DNA from: Bondarzewia mesenterica
Taxonomy: Eukaryota > Basidiomycota > Agaricomycetes > Russulales > Bondarzewiaceae
Direction of reading: 5' to 3'
DNA: 54,881 nucleotides
NCBI GenBank assembly: GCA_004802705.1
Contig: SGPL01000194.1
Location: 1-54,881, forward strand
Below, piece after piece: positions 37,591-49,100 of the stretch (positions are counted from its first letter, which is position 1; each line of letters opens with the position of its first letter). A program made the position numbers and the translations under genes. The notes under the pieces are model-generated. The model was given only the letters and a program-made list of their open reading frames with translations. It ran no database searches and was not told the DNA's origin.

Positions 37591-37888
37591 ATATGATAAC
37601 CACATAGCCGATGCCGATGCCGATGCCATTACATGCGGACACCGATAGCAATCCTATCTTCCATCGGCAACCATGCCGACAGTTTACCCAATGACCGGCC
37701 CGAGTTGCACGAATCAGGCCATTCACATCACGGTTCTCGGCAAACAGGAAGCGGCATTTAGCATGTCTTCTTTACCCGATCAGAAATGTCAATACTAATA
37801 AACAAACAGAAAATCATATAGCCGTGCGAGCTCCCCACTGATTTCCTTGTCCCATCGCCCCATCTTGTCATGACAAAGACTTCTTAAC
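37591..37888 (+). promoter_or_regulatory. Leader between left terminus and accessory gene A
   Basis: About 300 bp with a (GCCGAT) run at 37607-37627 and no long open frame. It should contain the promoter of the gene starting at 37889; no clear TATA box is seen. An AT-rich patch at 37785-37825 is the likeliest core region. Confidence 0.35.
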
Positions 37889-40069
37889 ATGTCCTCTCCA
37901 CTCATCTTCAATGCCTACCGCCTCGCCGCCCATGTTCAAGCAGCCCTCAAAGAAGTCCGCTCGGACACCGTTCCCGCCGATCATGAATTCATCGGCCACC
38001 TCCGCGGGGAGGTGGTGAGTTATTTTTTTTAAATTTTACATTTTTTTCACCACTAATTTGTACAGGTGGCCGTCATTACCACCCAGGGAGCGGCAGTGGT
38101 GGCCGGGGAAAGATTTGTCTTGCCCCGCCTCGCTCACAGCGCCGCCTTGGAATTCAAGGCGGCCAAGTCGGCCCATCGTGATGTCAACATCACGGCAATC
38201 ACGGCCACCGATCCCCGCCTTCTGAAACAGAATCGGCAGGCGACCCTCAAATTTGAAGGGGATTTGGGCGAGGACAGGTGGTGGGAGGCAGGTAAGTATT
38301 AGACAAATTTTTTGATTTTTTATATACTTATTCACTGTAGCTGAACCCTAGCCCATATCCCCCCTTTCCGGCAGTGAAGGGGACATGAGAGCCATGTCCC
38401 CACTCCTCACCTCTGGTGACCACGGTGGCAAAGTCACCAGGAAGGCCATCACCACAAAGCCGGGCCCACCACCACCTGCAAAAGGCAAGGGAAAGGCAGC
38501 CCGGGAGGACGAAAGGGAAGGGGAAGGGGAAGGGGAAGGAGAGGGCAAAGGCGATGGGGTCGGGGTCAGGGATGGCATCGGGGAGAGACAGGACCGGTGA
38601 GTCGAGCAGGCGAGGTGGCAAGTGAGGGCGGGAAGAGCGGAGTGAGACAGAGGTGGAGGAGGTGAGTGGGCGGGGGAGGTCGAGGGCGAAATGCCCTCGC
38701 AAGGACTTCACCAGCAAGGCGCTGGTGGAGTCCGAGGAGAACGACAATGACNGNGAGGACGAGGACGATGGGGAGGCATNGNCATCGCCGAGGCCAAAGA
38801 AGGCTAAAGTGAGTGGTTTATCTGCAAATACATACTGGCAACTGACTTTGGCATAGCGTGCAGCCCGCGCCCAGCCCCCTCCCCCCTCCCCCTCACCTCC
38901 CCGATCGCCGTATGTTGACAGCGAGGGGGAAGAGTGGGGATGGGCATCGTGCATGAAGTGCCATCGGCGGCACTCCCTCCATGTGCTTCCTCTGCAACCA
39001 TCACAAGACGGGGTGCGACAGGCGAGTGACATGCAACAAGAACTCCGTCCGTCGAATGGCAGAGGCGATGCCCCGGCTGAAGGGGTACAAGCCCCCCTAC
39101 CACTCGCCATCCCGTTCCCGTTCCCGATCGACCTCGCCTTCGCCGATGCGGACACGCAAGAGGGTGAGGGTGGTCATGCCCCCCAAGCTGATTCCGAAGC
39201 CGAAGCCGCAACCAGCCAAGGCCTCCAAGTTAGGTAAACCGACTCACCCGCCGACGACGAGGAAGAGGGAGAAGTCGGGCAAAAAGCCCAATGTTGGTAA
39301 GCCACAGGTTTTTTTTTTCAATTTTTTGTCTTTCTAATTTTTTACTTGTTTCCATCAGCACTGGTGGATGTCCCCACAGCAGGCTTCAGCAAACTCACCG
39401 TGTCATCGCAGGGCTCGGTGAGTCCATTGGCAATGCCGCTCGGCCCTGCATTCTCCACACCGCCACCTGCCCTGTCCGCTCTTCCTGACCTGACCACCCT
39501 GCCCACCCTACCCCCCGTGTGCACTCACCGCCTGGCCGACCCCCTGTCTGTCATTGAGCAGCCCATTAACGTCCCCGATCTCTAAGGTCGGGTGATGTTC
39601 AATGAATACTTGTTCGGACGGTTCCGTGAGATCGTCCAGATCAATGACAAGGACACGGGCGGCATCCTGCAAAACCACCAGTGGCATCTCGAGGCCCTGG
39701 AGCGGGCCCTTGGGTTGGCGCCTCCTCTCGATCCCCAACCCGAACCCAAGGCAGGCCCTTCGGGAATGCAGTCCGCCCCTCCGACCCCCTCACCGGCCCA
39801 CATTCCTGCCCGCCTGGGAATGGTGGGGAGACTGAGGCTGAAGCCGATGGTCCTCATCAACAGAGCACCCCCCCCTTCCCTCCTTATTTGATCCTCAGGA
39901 GGAGGACGAACTCATGGGGGATGATGGTGGGCAGGGAGAGGACGGGTTGGTGAAGGAGGGTGGGCAAGAGGAAGAGGCTTTGAAGAAGGTCGACCCCGAC
40001 CCTGATGATGATGCCGATGCCGACTCTTCAGACCATGGAGCAGTGGGGCTGGGGAGAGCTGACGACTAA
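37889..40069 (+). pseudogene. Accessory gene A: Cys-rich, Lys/Glu-rich charged protein of the KDZ element
   Basis: The start ATG at 37889 opens MSSPLIFNAYRLAAHVQAAL. Phase-consistent exons are 37889-38014, 38066-38291, about 38375-38808, 38857-39296 and 39359 to the TAA at 40067, with introns such as GTGAGT...TGTACAG and GTAAGC...CATCAG. Exon 2 encodes a conserved-looking helical domain (TDPRLLKQNRQA, DLGEDRWW). A basic/acidic linker with (GK)n and PKKAK follows. A cysteine cluster, CMKC...CFLCNHHKTGCDRRVTC (about 38949-39034), suggests zinc-dependent DNA or RNA binding. The tail is Pro-rich then acidic. Damage: TGA near 38387 and 38623, a +1 shift near 38980, TAA near 39583, and a frame slip in a C run near 39870. 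I do not know its function. Similar proteins occur beside basidiomycete transposons. Confidence 0.6.
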
Positions 40070-40286
40070 GTGGCGGTGGCGGGGAGGGCTGGCGATGGAG
40101 CGGCAGCAGTGAGGAGGGCAGGGAATGAAGCCGATGAGCATGCTGGCCCCTTCTTTTCTTAATTTTTTTTGTATCTACATGTCGACAGTGTCTGTTTGTT
40201 TTTCTTTTTCTTGTTTTTATAATACAAAAAGATTTTGCCAACAAAAACGAAAAATGAATTGAAAAAGGACAACAAAAGCAATGGAT
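40070..40286. terminator. Convergent 3' region between accessory genes A and B
   Basis: Genes A (+) and B (-) end about 220 bp apart, tail to tail. The gap contains T-rich runs (40155-40215) with TTTTTTTTGTATCT and TTATAATACAAAAAG, plausible polyadenylation contexts for both transcripts. No other feature is seen. Confidence 0.35.
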
Positions 40287-43200
40287 CTATTTACGGCGAT
40301 TTACTTTGCCAGCCGTTGCTGCCTGACCCGCTAAGGCTTTCGCCGTCGGCTTTCTCTTCCTCGCCGGGCGAGGATCTTGTTTGGCCTCCACCTCGGCATC
40401 GGCATCGGCTTCATCTTCTGGTGATGCACGGCATTTGCGTGATTTCTTGTAGGGCGACATGTCTTCATGCTGTTCAATATGATATCTTTTGTTAGTAAAG
40501 TAGAATGATGTAAGAAATTCATAATACGCTACCTCTGCCTTTCGGACCAAAGCAATCGGCAAGACTACAACCTGTGGCTTTTTTCGCTTTGAGACAGGGG
40601 CGGGGGCTTCGGTGTCGGTGTCGGCATCAGCATCAGTGACAGTATTAACATTCTCCTTGGGCATCAGCAACACCACCATCTTTGCCTTGTTCTGTTTTGC
40701 ATTACCAGTGTTGAATTCGGCCTCGATATCGGCATCAGAATCTGCATTGGCACTCTCCTCAGGGATTGGAGAGACTATCACCTTGGCCTTTTTTCTCTTT
40801 GGGATATGGGCAGGAAGTTCGGCATCGGCATCGGCATCGGCATCACCTTCAGCAATCGGTGAGACCATCACCTTTGCCTTCTTTCCATGAGGGATATGGG
40901 TGAGGTCATCGGCGTCGGCATCGACATTCACATCCTCATCTGATTCCACTATCTGTCTACGATGGCACTTCTTGGATGGCCAGTCAGTTGAAACCGATTT
41001 ATCCTGTTCAACAAGGTAAGGTTATTCCCCTTGAGGATGGTGTGGGACAGTGGACTTGCCTTTTCATTTGTCCTCGGCCCAGCGTCGGAAGCAATTTGAG
41101 GACGGGCAATGTTCACTGGGGAAATCTTGTCCTTCCTCCCTGTCTCTTTTGCCTTTGTTTGTTTCACATCTTGTATCCCATCCACCGATGATCGACCTTT
41201 GGCCTGTCCTGCTTTTCCTTTATCGATGACTTTGCCGACTTCTTTGCTACTCGGGCCAGATTTCAGCATGCGTTCACCATTTGCCTCACCTTGACCTTCT
41301 TTCACTAACTTCTTCTTCCACGACCCCTCGATCTTGATGGTGATCTCCTTGCAGAGACCGGTGGCCATCATATCGGCCTCGGCGAAATCGATGTCGGACT
41401 GGAGAACATAAGGAGGCGTGCCTTCCACACATCCGGTGTCAGGGCCATCAGGATCGGGCCGAGAAAACTGCCTTTGATGGATGTCGTTAAGCAGGAAGCC
41501 GATGGCGAGGACGATCCGCCACAAATGATCCTTGCTGATAACCTTTCCTTTGTCGTTCAGATAGGCTGACTCGAAGAGCCAGAGAAAGAATGCCTCCTGG
41601 CCGTCCTCGGCGTTGTGGACCACCTCGGGGAGGAAGGCACTAGTGTAGCTCCAAGAGCACCACTCAGCGACCAGGATCGTCAGCCTCGGCGAATCCTCAG
41701 CTTGCTGGGAGGGGAAGATGTGAGTGATCGTGATTGTGGGGAAGCTGTTGTATTACTCACCTCTCTGCCATAGATGGTGGCGAGCATGTCACGGTACTCA
41801 CTGCGGCTACTCACGTTGAGCAAGAAGGAGTACTTGCTGATGTCATGGTCAGTGGCAACGTCGGCCGGGGCCACATTGGGCTCGATCATGAGGGGATGCT
41901 CTAGCTGCTGCTGGATAGCTATCTCCCACTGCTCTATTCCAGCCTGTGAGTCATTCGTGCTCTTATCCACATTGTCCTGGTCATCGTCATCATCACTGCC
42001 CTCCAGAGCCTTCAGCTGCTTGATGATATCATCAGCATCAGCGTCGGAGTGGGTGTCAGGTTCGGGTTCTTCATCCAACTCTAGGTCGGTGGCCTTTTCC
42101 TTCCCCTTTGATGATCGCTTCCCCTTCCCCTTCCCCTTCCCCTTCCCCTTCACCGATGCCGATGCCAATGCCGTTGACGATGCCATGCCTGTTGCCTTGC
42201 CCTTGGCCTTTTGCTTGCTCTTGGCTTTCATCATCGCGGTCTTCTTTTCTGGCTCCTTGTGTGCCAATGCTACCCCACCATCATTGGTCCTGTAGCCCTT
42301 GAAGACCACGAGTTCTTCATCCTCGGCTTGCCTTGCCTTCCAGTGGTTGATCAGCTGGACTACATCTGTCCTCACCATCTTCGAGGGCTCCTTCATGAGA
42401 TATCCATCTGGGAGGTACTGCTCATCCATGTAGTCATCCCTATGCTCCTTCAGGTCACTCCAAGGTACAGTGCTCTTGGCATTGGCACTGGCCTGTCCTG
42501 TTGAAAGAGAATAAATCTCAGTGAGCTTGGTTACCGGCCTGAAATCACTCACTGTACATCGTGGTCATCACCGATCATATCAGTCCCTTCAACTGGTCTA
42601 AGTTGGGATCCTGGCTGGCCTCACTCTCCAGCAACATCACACGGCTGTCATCGGTGAAAGCCAATTCTAACAGGGGCTTCTTGCCTTTCTTGTTCCCGGT
42701 GTCGGCCTGATCAGTGTCGGCGTCGGCATCGGCTTGACCTGTGGAAAGATGTCAATAAGGGAGATGACCGATATGCTGAGCACCATACCAAAAGCCTTAG
42801 CGGTGTATGCTCCCCACTCCTGCATAATGTTCTCTGACTCCCAATCTGTCTGAGTCTTAGTGAAGGAAATCGACCCATTTTCCTCATTGTAGTCATGCCT
42901 GTAATCACCGAAGCCATCAAAGGTTCATTTTCAGCCCGGTCAGCATCAATCCATTCACTGTGCAAACACAATCCTCCCATTGACATTTTCAGCTGCATGC
43001 AAGACAAACACCCTCATCCCGAGCTGCCTGTACATCTGCCTTGCGAACTCCTTGATGTATTTGACACAATGTTTTTCGGCCTGACTGCATCGGCGTCGGC
43101 ATTGTCAGAGTGGTCAGAAAGAGGGATGGGGACTCACTCTCTTTGCACCTCAGCGGGCAGAGTGGTGGCATTCCACTTGTCGGCCAGCTCATCATACTTC

Positions 43201-43689
43201 TTCAAGTCCCCAGCTGACATCTCTGCTTTGATCGCGGTGAGGGCCTCCTGGTAGTATGAGATGTATTCTTGGGATGTGGTGACAGAATACTTGTTGTCGA
43301 TATAGGCTTGGATTGCCTTCTTCTTCTCCCGCTTAATGATCTCATTGCCCGTCCAGCGGCGAAAATAGTTGATTTTGTATTTTGGCTTCTTTTGAGGAAG
43401 TCAGAACTCGAACTAGTCAGCAATGTCCTGTCGGGATGTCAGTGCACATCGATGAGGACGCCGAGCCCGCAACGAAGCAAAGACTCACCTTCTGCAGTTT
43501 GATAGTGTAGTTGGCCAACTTGAGAGGGATGGTAGGGATGCTTCGCCTTGGCCTGCTAGCTTGGAAGCTGTCGCACAATTGCTTCTGCAAATCCGATCAA
43601 TGGACACCTGACTTGGTCAGCCACTCCTTCAAACTGTCAGTGAGCAGACCGCGCTCAGCTTTGCTGAATCGGGCCTCGTTGTCTTCCAT
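40287..43689 (-). pseudogene. Accessory gene B: large multi-domain protein with acidic/basic repeats
   Basis: Starting at ATG 43689 (MEDNEARFSKAERGLLTDSL), phase-matched exons are 43689-43489, 43427-43138, 43084-42789, 42738-42553, 42497-41761, 41704-41060, 41003-40533 and 40469-40287. Recognisable parts are KKYDELADKWN (near 43195), a conserved core YIKEFARQMYRQLGMRVFVL (about 43060-43000), a Lys/Gly run of (GK)n (42119-42151), TILVAEWCSWSYTSAFLPEV (about 41680), and a C-terminal series of KR-KKAKV-VSPI-EE-(AD)n repeats. One intron (41059-41004) appears to be GC-AG. A 63-nt intron (40532-40470) is in frame and so invisible as a stop. Damage: TGA after GVH in exon 1, TAG and TGA at the start of exon 2, a frame shift near 42960, and TGA in exon 4. 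Its function is unknown. The charged repeats suggest a nuclear, chromatin- or DNA-associated role. Confidence 0.6.
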
Positions 43690-44632
43690 GGGGGGACGAA
43701 GAATTTTGGAGGGGGATGGAGGGGGAATGAAGAGAGAGAGAGGTGATTTCAAGGGCTGACCCTGTAGAGATGGAGTAAAAGGGATCAATTGATGTAATTT
43801 GTCCCTTGGAAGAAGAATCTTCCAGTATCCCCATGCTCTCCCCGATGCCGAAGCGTGTTCGCCGACATGTTCAATCTCATCGGGGAACCTTTATTGAACA
43901 AGAATGCTCCATGTCTGGCTCAGCATATCGAGTCCTAATGAAAGAACAAGTATCTCCATGATTCCCCGACATTAGTTTCCTCGAAAGTTGACAGGGTGTG
44001 GAGGGTGCAACGTTGGTGCTCTCAGCGTGGCGATGTTCGATGTTACTGAGCATCGGTATGGCCATAATATCCAATCTTTCATAGCTGTTGTTGTGCTGTT
44101 GTTGTTGCCAGTACCACAAAACATTTATACTCTCATGACATGTATTAGATTTCACGTTGCCTTTGTTTTGTGAGTCTGTGCCTTTTTGGGGCATTCACAG
44201 AAGCCAGTTGCTCAAAGTGAACGACAACACCTGCCTTATTGGGACACAATGCACTGATTGTTCAAACATCATCTCCCACTTGGTCTTGAATGATACACAC
44301 CTTCTGAGACACAGCACACAATCTAAAATCACCTCAAACCTTGCACATAATGTTGATCACCAGTGCATTAAAGTTGTGCATCTGATTATGAATAATGTCC
44401 TGCATGTTACTGTCTGATACACGACATTTCAACATCTCTGCTGTAGCTCGACATCTTTTATCAGTGCATTTAAGTTGGGGTCCCTCATTCTGTAATTATT
44501 TCCCGCAATGTCAAAGCACTTGAAAAGTCACATGAGTGTGACCTTGTCTCCAAACTGCTTTCTTCCAGTAACCATCAATCTCCTTGCTTTCAACATTGTT
44601 AGCAGCTTTGATCCACATTCCACATCCCCAAT
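43690..44632. promoter_or_regulatory. Divergent intergenic region between accessory gene B and TET/JBP
   Basis: This 0.94-kb gap separates two divergently transcribed genes and must hold both promoters. It has (GTT)n at about 44080-44110, GCCGAT-type words near 43842-43870 and an ATTTATACTC patch near 44125. The stretch 44200-44420 stays open on the plus strand with evenly spaced Cys/His (CTDCSN...HLVLNDTHLLRH...HNVDHQC...H), which might be an unrecognised small exon. I call no gene. Confidence 0.35.
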
Positions 44633-46063
44633 ATGTCAACCAGCAGACTCCCCAACACAGACAAGCCTGCAAAATGGATGCTACAACATGTGAAAGCATT
44701 TGCCGAGCACATGCACGCCGAATTCCTGCAAAAACTCGGTGGCTGATGGTCACCCCAGGGCCGAGCGGAAGGATTGCTTCACTCACCGTTCACGATCGGG
44801 CAACTGTATGAGTGCGAGCTCATCACTGACAAGATCCTCCAAGCAAAGGAAAATCCAAGTGAGCATTGAGCTCTGACCATTGCCATGTCACTGACCTCAT
44901 TGCTACGTCGCTGCCCATGCTCGAAGTTCGAGTGCCGTGGGATGCTCAAAGATATGCCGAACGGGTTCAGTGTGGTCTCCAGGGTGGGGCCGAAGCTGCT
45001 GAGAAATGGCTAAAGTGAGCCTACCCCCCCATGCATCCCCGGCCATTCCCCCATTATGTCTTACCAGTGATAGTGGTGGATATCCATGAGAAGATACTTG
45101 AGTGGTATCTTCCCGATATTCTTACAGCAGAGAGACAGGTATGTTTATTTCCTGTCATACTTAGTAGATGATTTGAATGTTCCCCGAGGCCGTGATGTGG
45201 CTGGCAACGGCGAAGTTGAGGCCGATGTGCAAGCCAAAAGACTTGGGCAATTGGTGTGCCCAATTGGACCTGTATCGGTCTCCTGAAGACTGCATGGGAA
45301 TGCCTCCCGGCACGGTGGAAATGTCACCAGGCTGGTTCGAACAGGCACACCATGTAAGCAATTTTCATCCACATCAACATGGGGATCGGGCACCTTGTCA
45401 CTAACATACCTATTGCCGTCCCCGTCCCCGTCCTGATCCAAGACCGCCGAGTTCGGCCTCAAGTGTTCGGCGAGCTTCAATGACCGGCATGACGATCTTG
45501 GATGCCACCAATGGCTCTAAGACTTCACTGATTCATCTGCCATCCTCAGTGGAATATTGAGGATCATTCATCCTGAGCAATACTTTGCCGGCATAGAATG
45601 CATTGAGAAACTCGGTGACATCACTGATATCGGTGAGCTCGTTCGCCGTTGGCCATCGGTATTCAATGGGGTGTCTGTAATTGCTCAAAGGCTCACCCCA
45701 CCACATCGGGATGGGAACAGCCGTGCAGAGTGGTACGACCTCCTTGCAACCATCGGCCCATACCAGAATGGAACCTTCGAGCTCCCTGGCATCGGTGTTT
45801 CATTTCAATATAACTCAGGGACCGTGATTGCCCTCTGCGGCCAGGTATTGACACACTCAGTCCCAAATGTTGACGGCGAGCGAGTGTGCTTCGCCTGGTT
45901 CATGAGGGACAATGTGCATGAGCGGCTGGGAATAAGGGCCAGGGGGTGGATGGAATGGCACCGGCATTTTCGTGATGGTATTGGTATCGACCAACACCTG
46001 ATGGAAATGAGGATGGGGATGGGGATGGGGACGGGGATTGACTTGGACATGGATATTGATTGA
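44633..46063 (+). pseudogene. TET/JBP family 2-oxoglutarate/Fe(II) dioxygenase
   Basis: TET/JBP enzymes oxidise the methyl group of 5-methylcytosine (or thymine) in DNA using Fe(II) and 2-oxoglutarate. Exon 1 (44633-44858) encodes MSTSRLPNTDKPAKWMLQHV and GQLYECELITDKILQAKENP. Smaller exons follow (44927-45014, 45068-45138, about 45177-45353, the last with LGNWCAQLDLYRSPEDCMGM). The catalytic exon is 45443-46063. It holds the complete signature: H-x-D in LTPPHRDGNS (His 45704, Asp 45710), distal His in QVLTHSVPNV (45854) and the 2-oxoglutarate Arg in GERVCFAWF (45881), then RDNVHERLGI. The tail is Met/Gly/Asp-rich. Stops interrupt it: TGA 44744, TGA 45174 and TAA 45518. Exon 2/3 phasing does not close, so a frame shift or a different splice site exists. 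The catalytic domain itself is intact downstream of 45518. It lies 103 bp before the transposase on the same strand. Confidence 0.85.
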
Positions 46064-46165
46064 CANTGGAATAACTATGATTNNATCTTAGAGGCATAGT
46101 NATTTATAAATTNCATGAATATTTTATTGCNTGAATTGACAGAGACTGATTTTTTCAGCTATAAT

Positions 46166-49100
46166 ATGTCAGATGNTGATCCCGAAACAGCANNGGTGAA
46201 GGTGTTCCAGTTAGNGGCATCNGCATCGGCATCGGCCATTCNTTTCCCAGGTGCTCAATTNNGAGGGAATGCATAACCATATTGGGGTTCCTGATGCTCG
46301 GCCNATCAGGATCAGCCAATGAGTCAGATGACACCGTTGTCTTAAAAGATCGCCCTGTNATATTTGCTTCTGGAGGTTGCCAGTGAAGGGGGTTGGTAAT
46401 CTCTTAATNNATCAGATGATGATGTTGGGATTGTTGATGGGTNTGGACCCCCCCTCCTCNTAATGNAGCTCATTCCAAANNACCATGGGCTCTGGAAAGA
46501 GANGATATGTTGAGCCCGACGCTCAAAGGGTCACCTACAAAGTAACAAAAACCACCCNGGGGATNAAGGTCTGACAAGTGCCTNTCCGTGAGACTNCACC
46601 NNGACNGTCAACATGGACGGTGATCCCNCCGACGATNAGACTGCCCAACTTCAACCNNGATTTCNCNCCGACNNTGGATTCCANGGCGACCCCCAAAANG
46701 TGAACTAAGGGGAGTCCCCCCAGTCACCTCAACTGTTATCGCCATCCTGATGGCTTTTCTATCTAAAAATAGAGTCAAAATGACTACCTNAGAGATTGGA
46801 TGCCCCGCNGAGGCCAGTATCTTCATCATCTCCTCCATGCNGAGTGTCNGATCNGTGACCGGCAATGCTCCAACTGTAAGANCATCGAAGGCAGCTGGAG
46901 GTGTNTGGATTGTTTCNGCNGGCNGATGTTCTGCATANGATGTTGCCGAGACTCACACCTCNNAAGCCCCTTCCACAGAGTAGAGCAGTGGGTGGGCTCC
47001 TATTTTGCCCCNGCTTGGCTCNNNCAGGTNGGAATAGTCCTTCATCTNGGNCATNGCNGTGAACCNTGNCNCTGGTATGATCNCCAGACTGCCNGGGCNN
47101 GTGANTGGCCCGAAGTTNTTCATCCNNAAGATGAAGAATGGGAGACCATCGATGATAGCAAATTTTNGGTGCTCGATGATGGTCGGGAGGCCCCACCAAG
47201 CCATGATAACAATGGCAATCCCATGATGACCATTGTCGATCGTTCCGGCATGCACCAGCTGTGNGCTNNCTGATGCATGANNNNTGANCTTCNATCCCGT
47301 CGACATTCAACTGTTCGACCTTGGCCTTTACCCAGCCAGCTTCAAAGACCCTAGGATGGCCTTCACGTTTCAGGTCTTNGACNACTTCTTGGTAGACAAC
47401 CTGGAATGCAAGACNANCGCCCTCAACTTCTATAGCAAGCTTCNGCNAGTGACGACCAGTGCATTCCCNGACTCTNTTCNGNTGAGCTNTGGCTCNCACT
47501 TGATNGTTAATTCTGGTAGCTGATGTNCACCTGAATGGGCCTTAGAACTGCTATCGAGAACTACTCNGGGTGTCTCGNCAGTGGCGACACCTCAAGTTCA
47601 CCAAATGGCANGGGTTCAGCCACTNGGNCTGATGGTGTCNCNNGTGATGGTGAACTTGCCCTCTTNTGCCCAGCCTATCCNCAGCCCNGNNTCAACATCC
47701 NCNAAAACTGGAGAGAGGANGAGGNCAANTGGAAGTACATGAGGAGCTTCNTGATGGATGGCAATTTCTCNGCCNAGCACATGAAGATGAGGAACCCATG
47801 GGATGACATGGTGCTCACTGACGGTGTCAGCTACATGGTCGCTGAGGGCAATTATAGGGACCACCTGACAGAGGCGATAGAATCAAAAGATGTAAGTCAT
47901 CATTTACAAATCATGCTCTCCGTTCCTCACCCCATCAAAGAGATCCACCTGCAGCAATCATCGGGCTGTCAACCAGGCAAACACTAATCGGCATAATCTA
48001 GAGGCCACCGGGATCGGGGCCACAGCCTGTGCCCGACATGGCTGTTTTTGTCCCCAGGCCATTGTAGACTTTCAGAAGGGTGAGAGGTAAGCTGAATACT
48101 ATGCCAAATTTATGCCGATGCTGGTTCCGATGCTGATGCCAATGCTGATCGCTGATATCTTTGTTGTTCAGACAGATGAATATGGATTATTCCCTGAGTG
48201 GGGCACTCAAGACCGTCAGTGATCTACCTCAGGTTCTCATTCTCTACGATGTGATATGTCAGTATGGCATTCACCTTCTCCATTGCTTCGCCGACAGTCC
48301 CCATCTTACCATGCTGGCTGGTTTGGAAATTGTCAAAGGCATCGGCGTGTGGCACATTCATAGCCATCAGGAGCAATGCTTTTCCCGATTTTACCCTGGA
48401 TATATACAGGGGGCTGCTCAGGTTGATGGGGAGATTTTGGAGACCTTGTGGGCCCCCCTCAATCAGATCTCTAGAAGTACCAGAACCATGGCGACCTCTC
48501 ACTAGCATGAAACTTTGGATGCCCACATAGCCGACTCTAACTGGAAGAAGTGGATCAAGATGGGTGGGTCCACAACCATGTTCTGATCCTCTTGCCTAAT
48601 AATCTGTGTTCAGTGCCAGCAATATACAAGAGATACATCAAGGTGAAGGATGCCTTGGAGGCCAGTTAGGAGGCCTTCCAAGCCCTCAATGCAGTGATCA
48701 ATCACCGATTAGTAGCAGAATGGGCTGAGGATGCAGAGAATGCTGTTGTCGGCCGGCAAAATCATCCTAAGCTTCTGGACATTTATGATGTCCGAAAGGA
48801 GAGAAGTGAGGCATTCTCTCATACTAACTTTCATACCTGAACTGAGATTGGCCTTCAAGTGCCTGGCCGAGTGGCATATCAATTGAAGCTCACCGAAAAT
48901 GAGGGCCGGGCCAGTGGGCAGATTCCAAGGGGATCGGCTGCGTAGCTTTCGACCGGGATCAAGATACAAGAGGCACAGTGAGTGGGAATATTGTTGCTTA
49001 GAAGTACATTTAACAGATAAAATCAAGGTTGCCTTTGGCAGCCCGAGTCAGCCATCTATCCCGGGGTGCTTCAGCGGAAGCTCTCACCAAGCTCATTGAA

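Noticed and set aside
37094..37648. Overlapping 60-104 codon frames in the left terminus
   Set aside because: They are products of a 66-bp (22-codon) tandem unit without stops, not genes. The same holds for the frames at 50565-51030 and 6799-7116.
38328..39211. Long minus-strand frames (275 and 135 codons)
   Set aside because: They lie antisense to accessory gene A, whose plus-strand exons are joined by good splice signals in matching phase. The minus frames are Ser/Pro/Phe-rich shadows of GC-rich low-complexity sequence.
44200..44420. Cys/His-spaced open stretch as a zinc-finger exon
   Set aside because: No splice sites in a matching phase connect it to TET/JBP, and I do not recognise the pattern.
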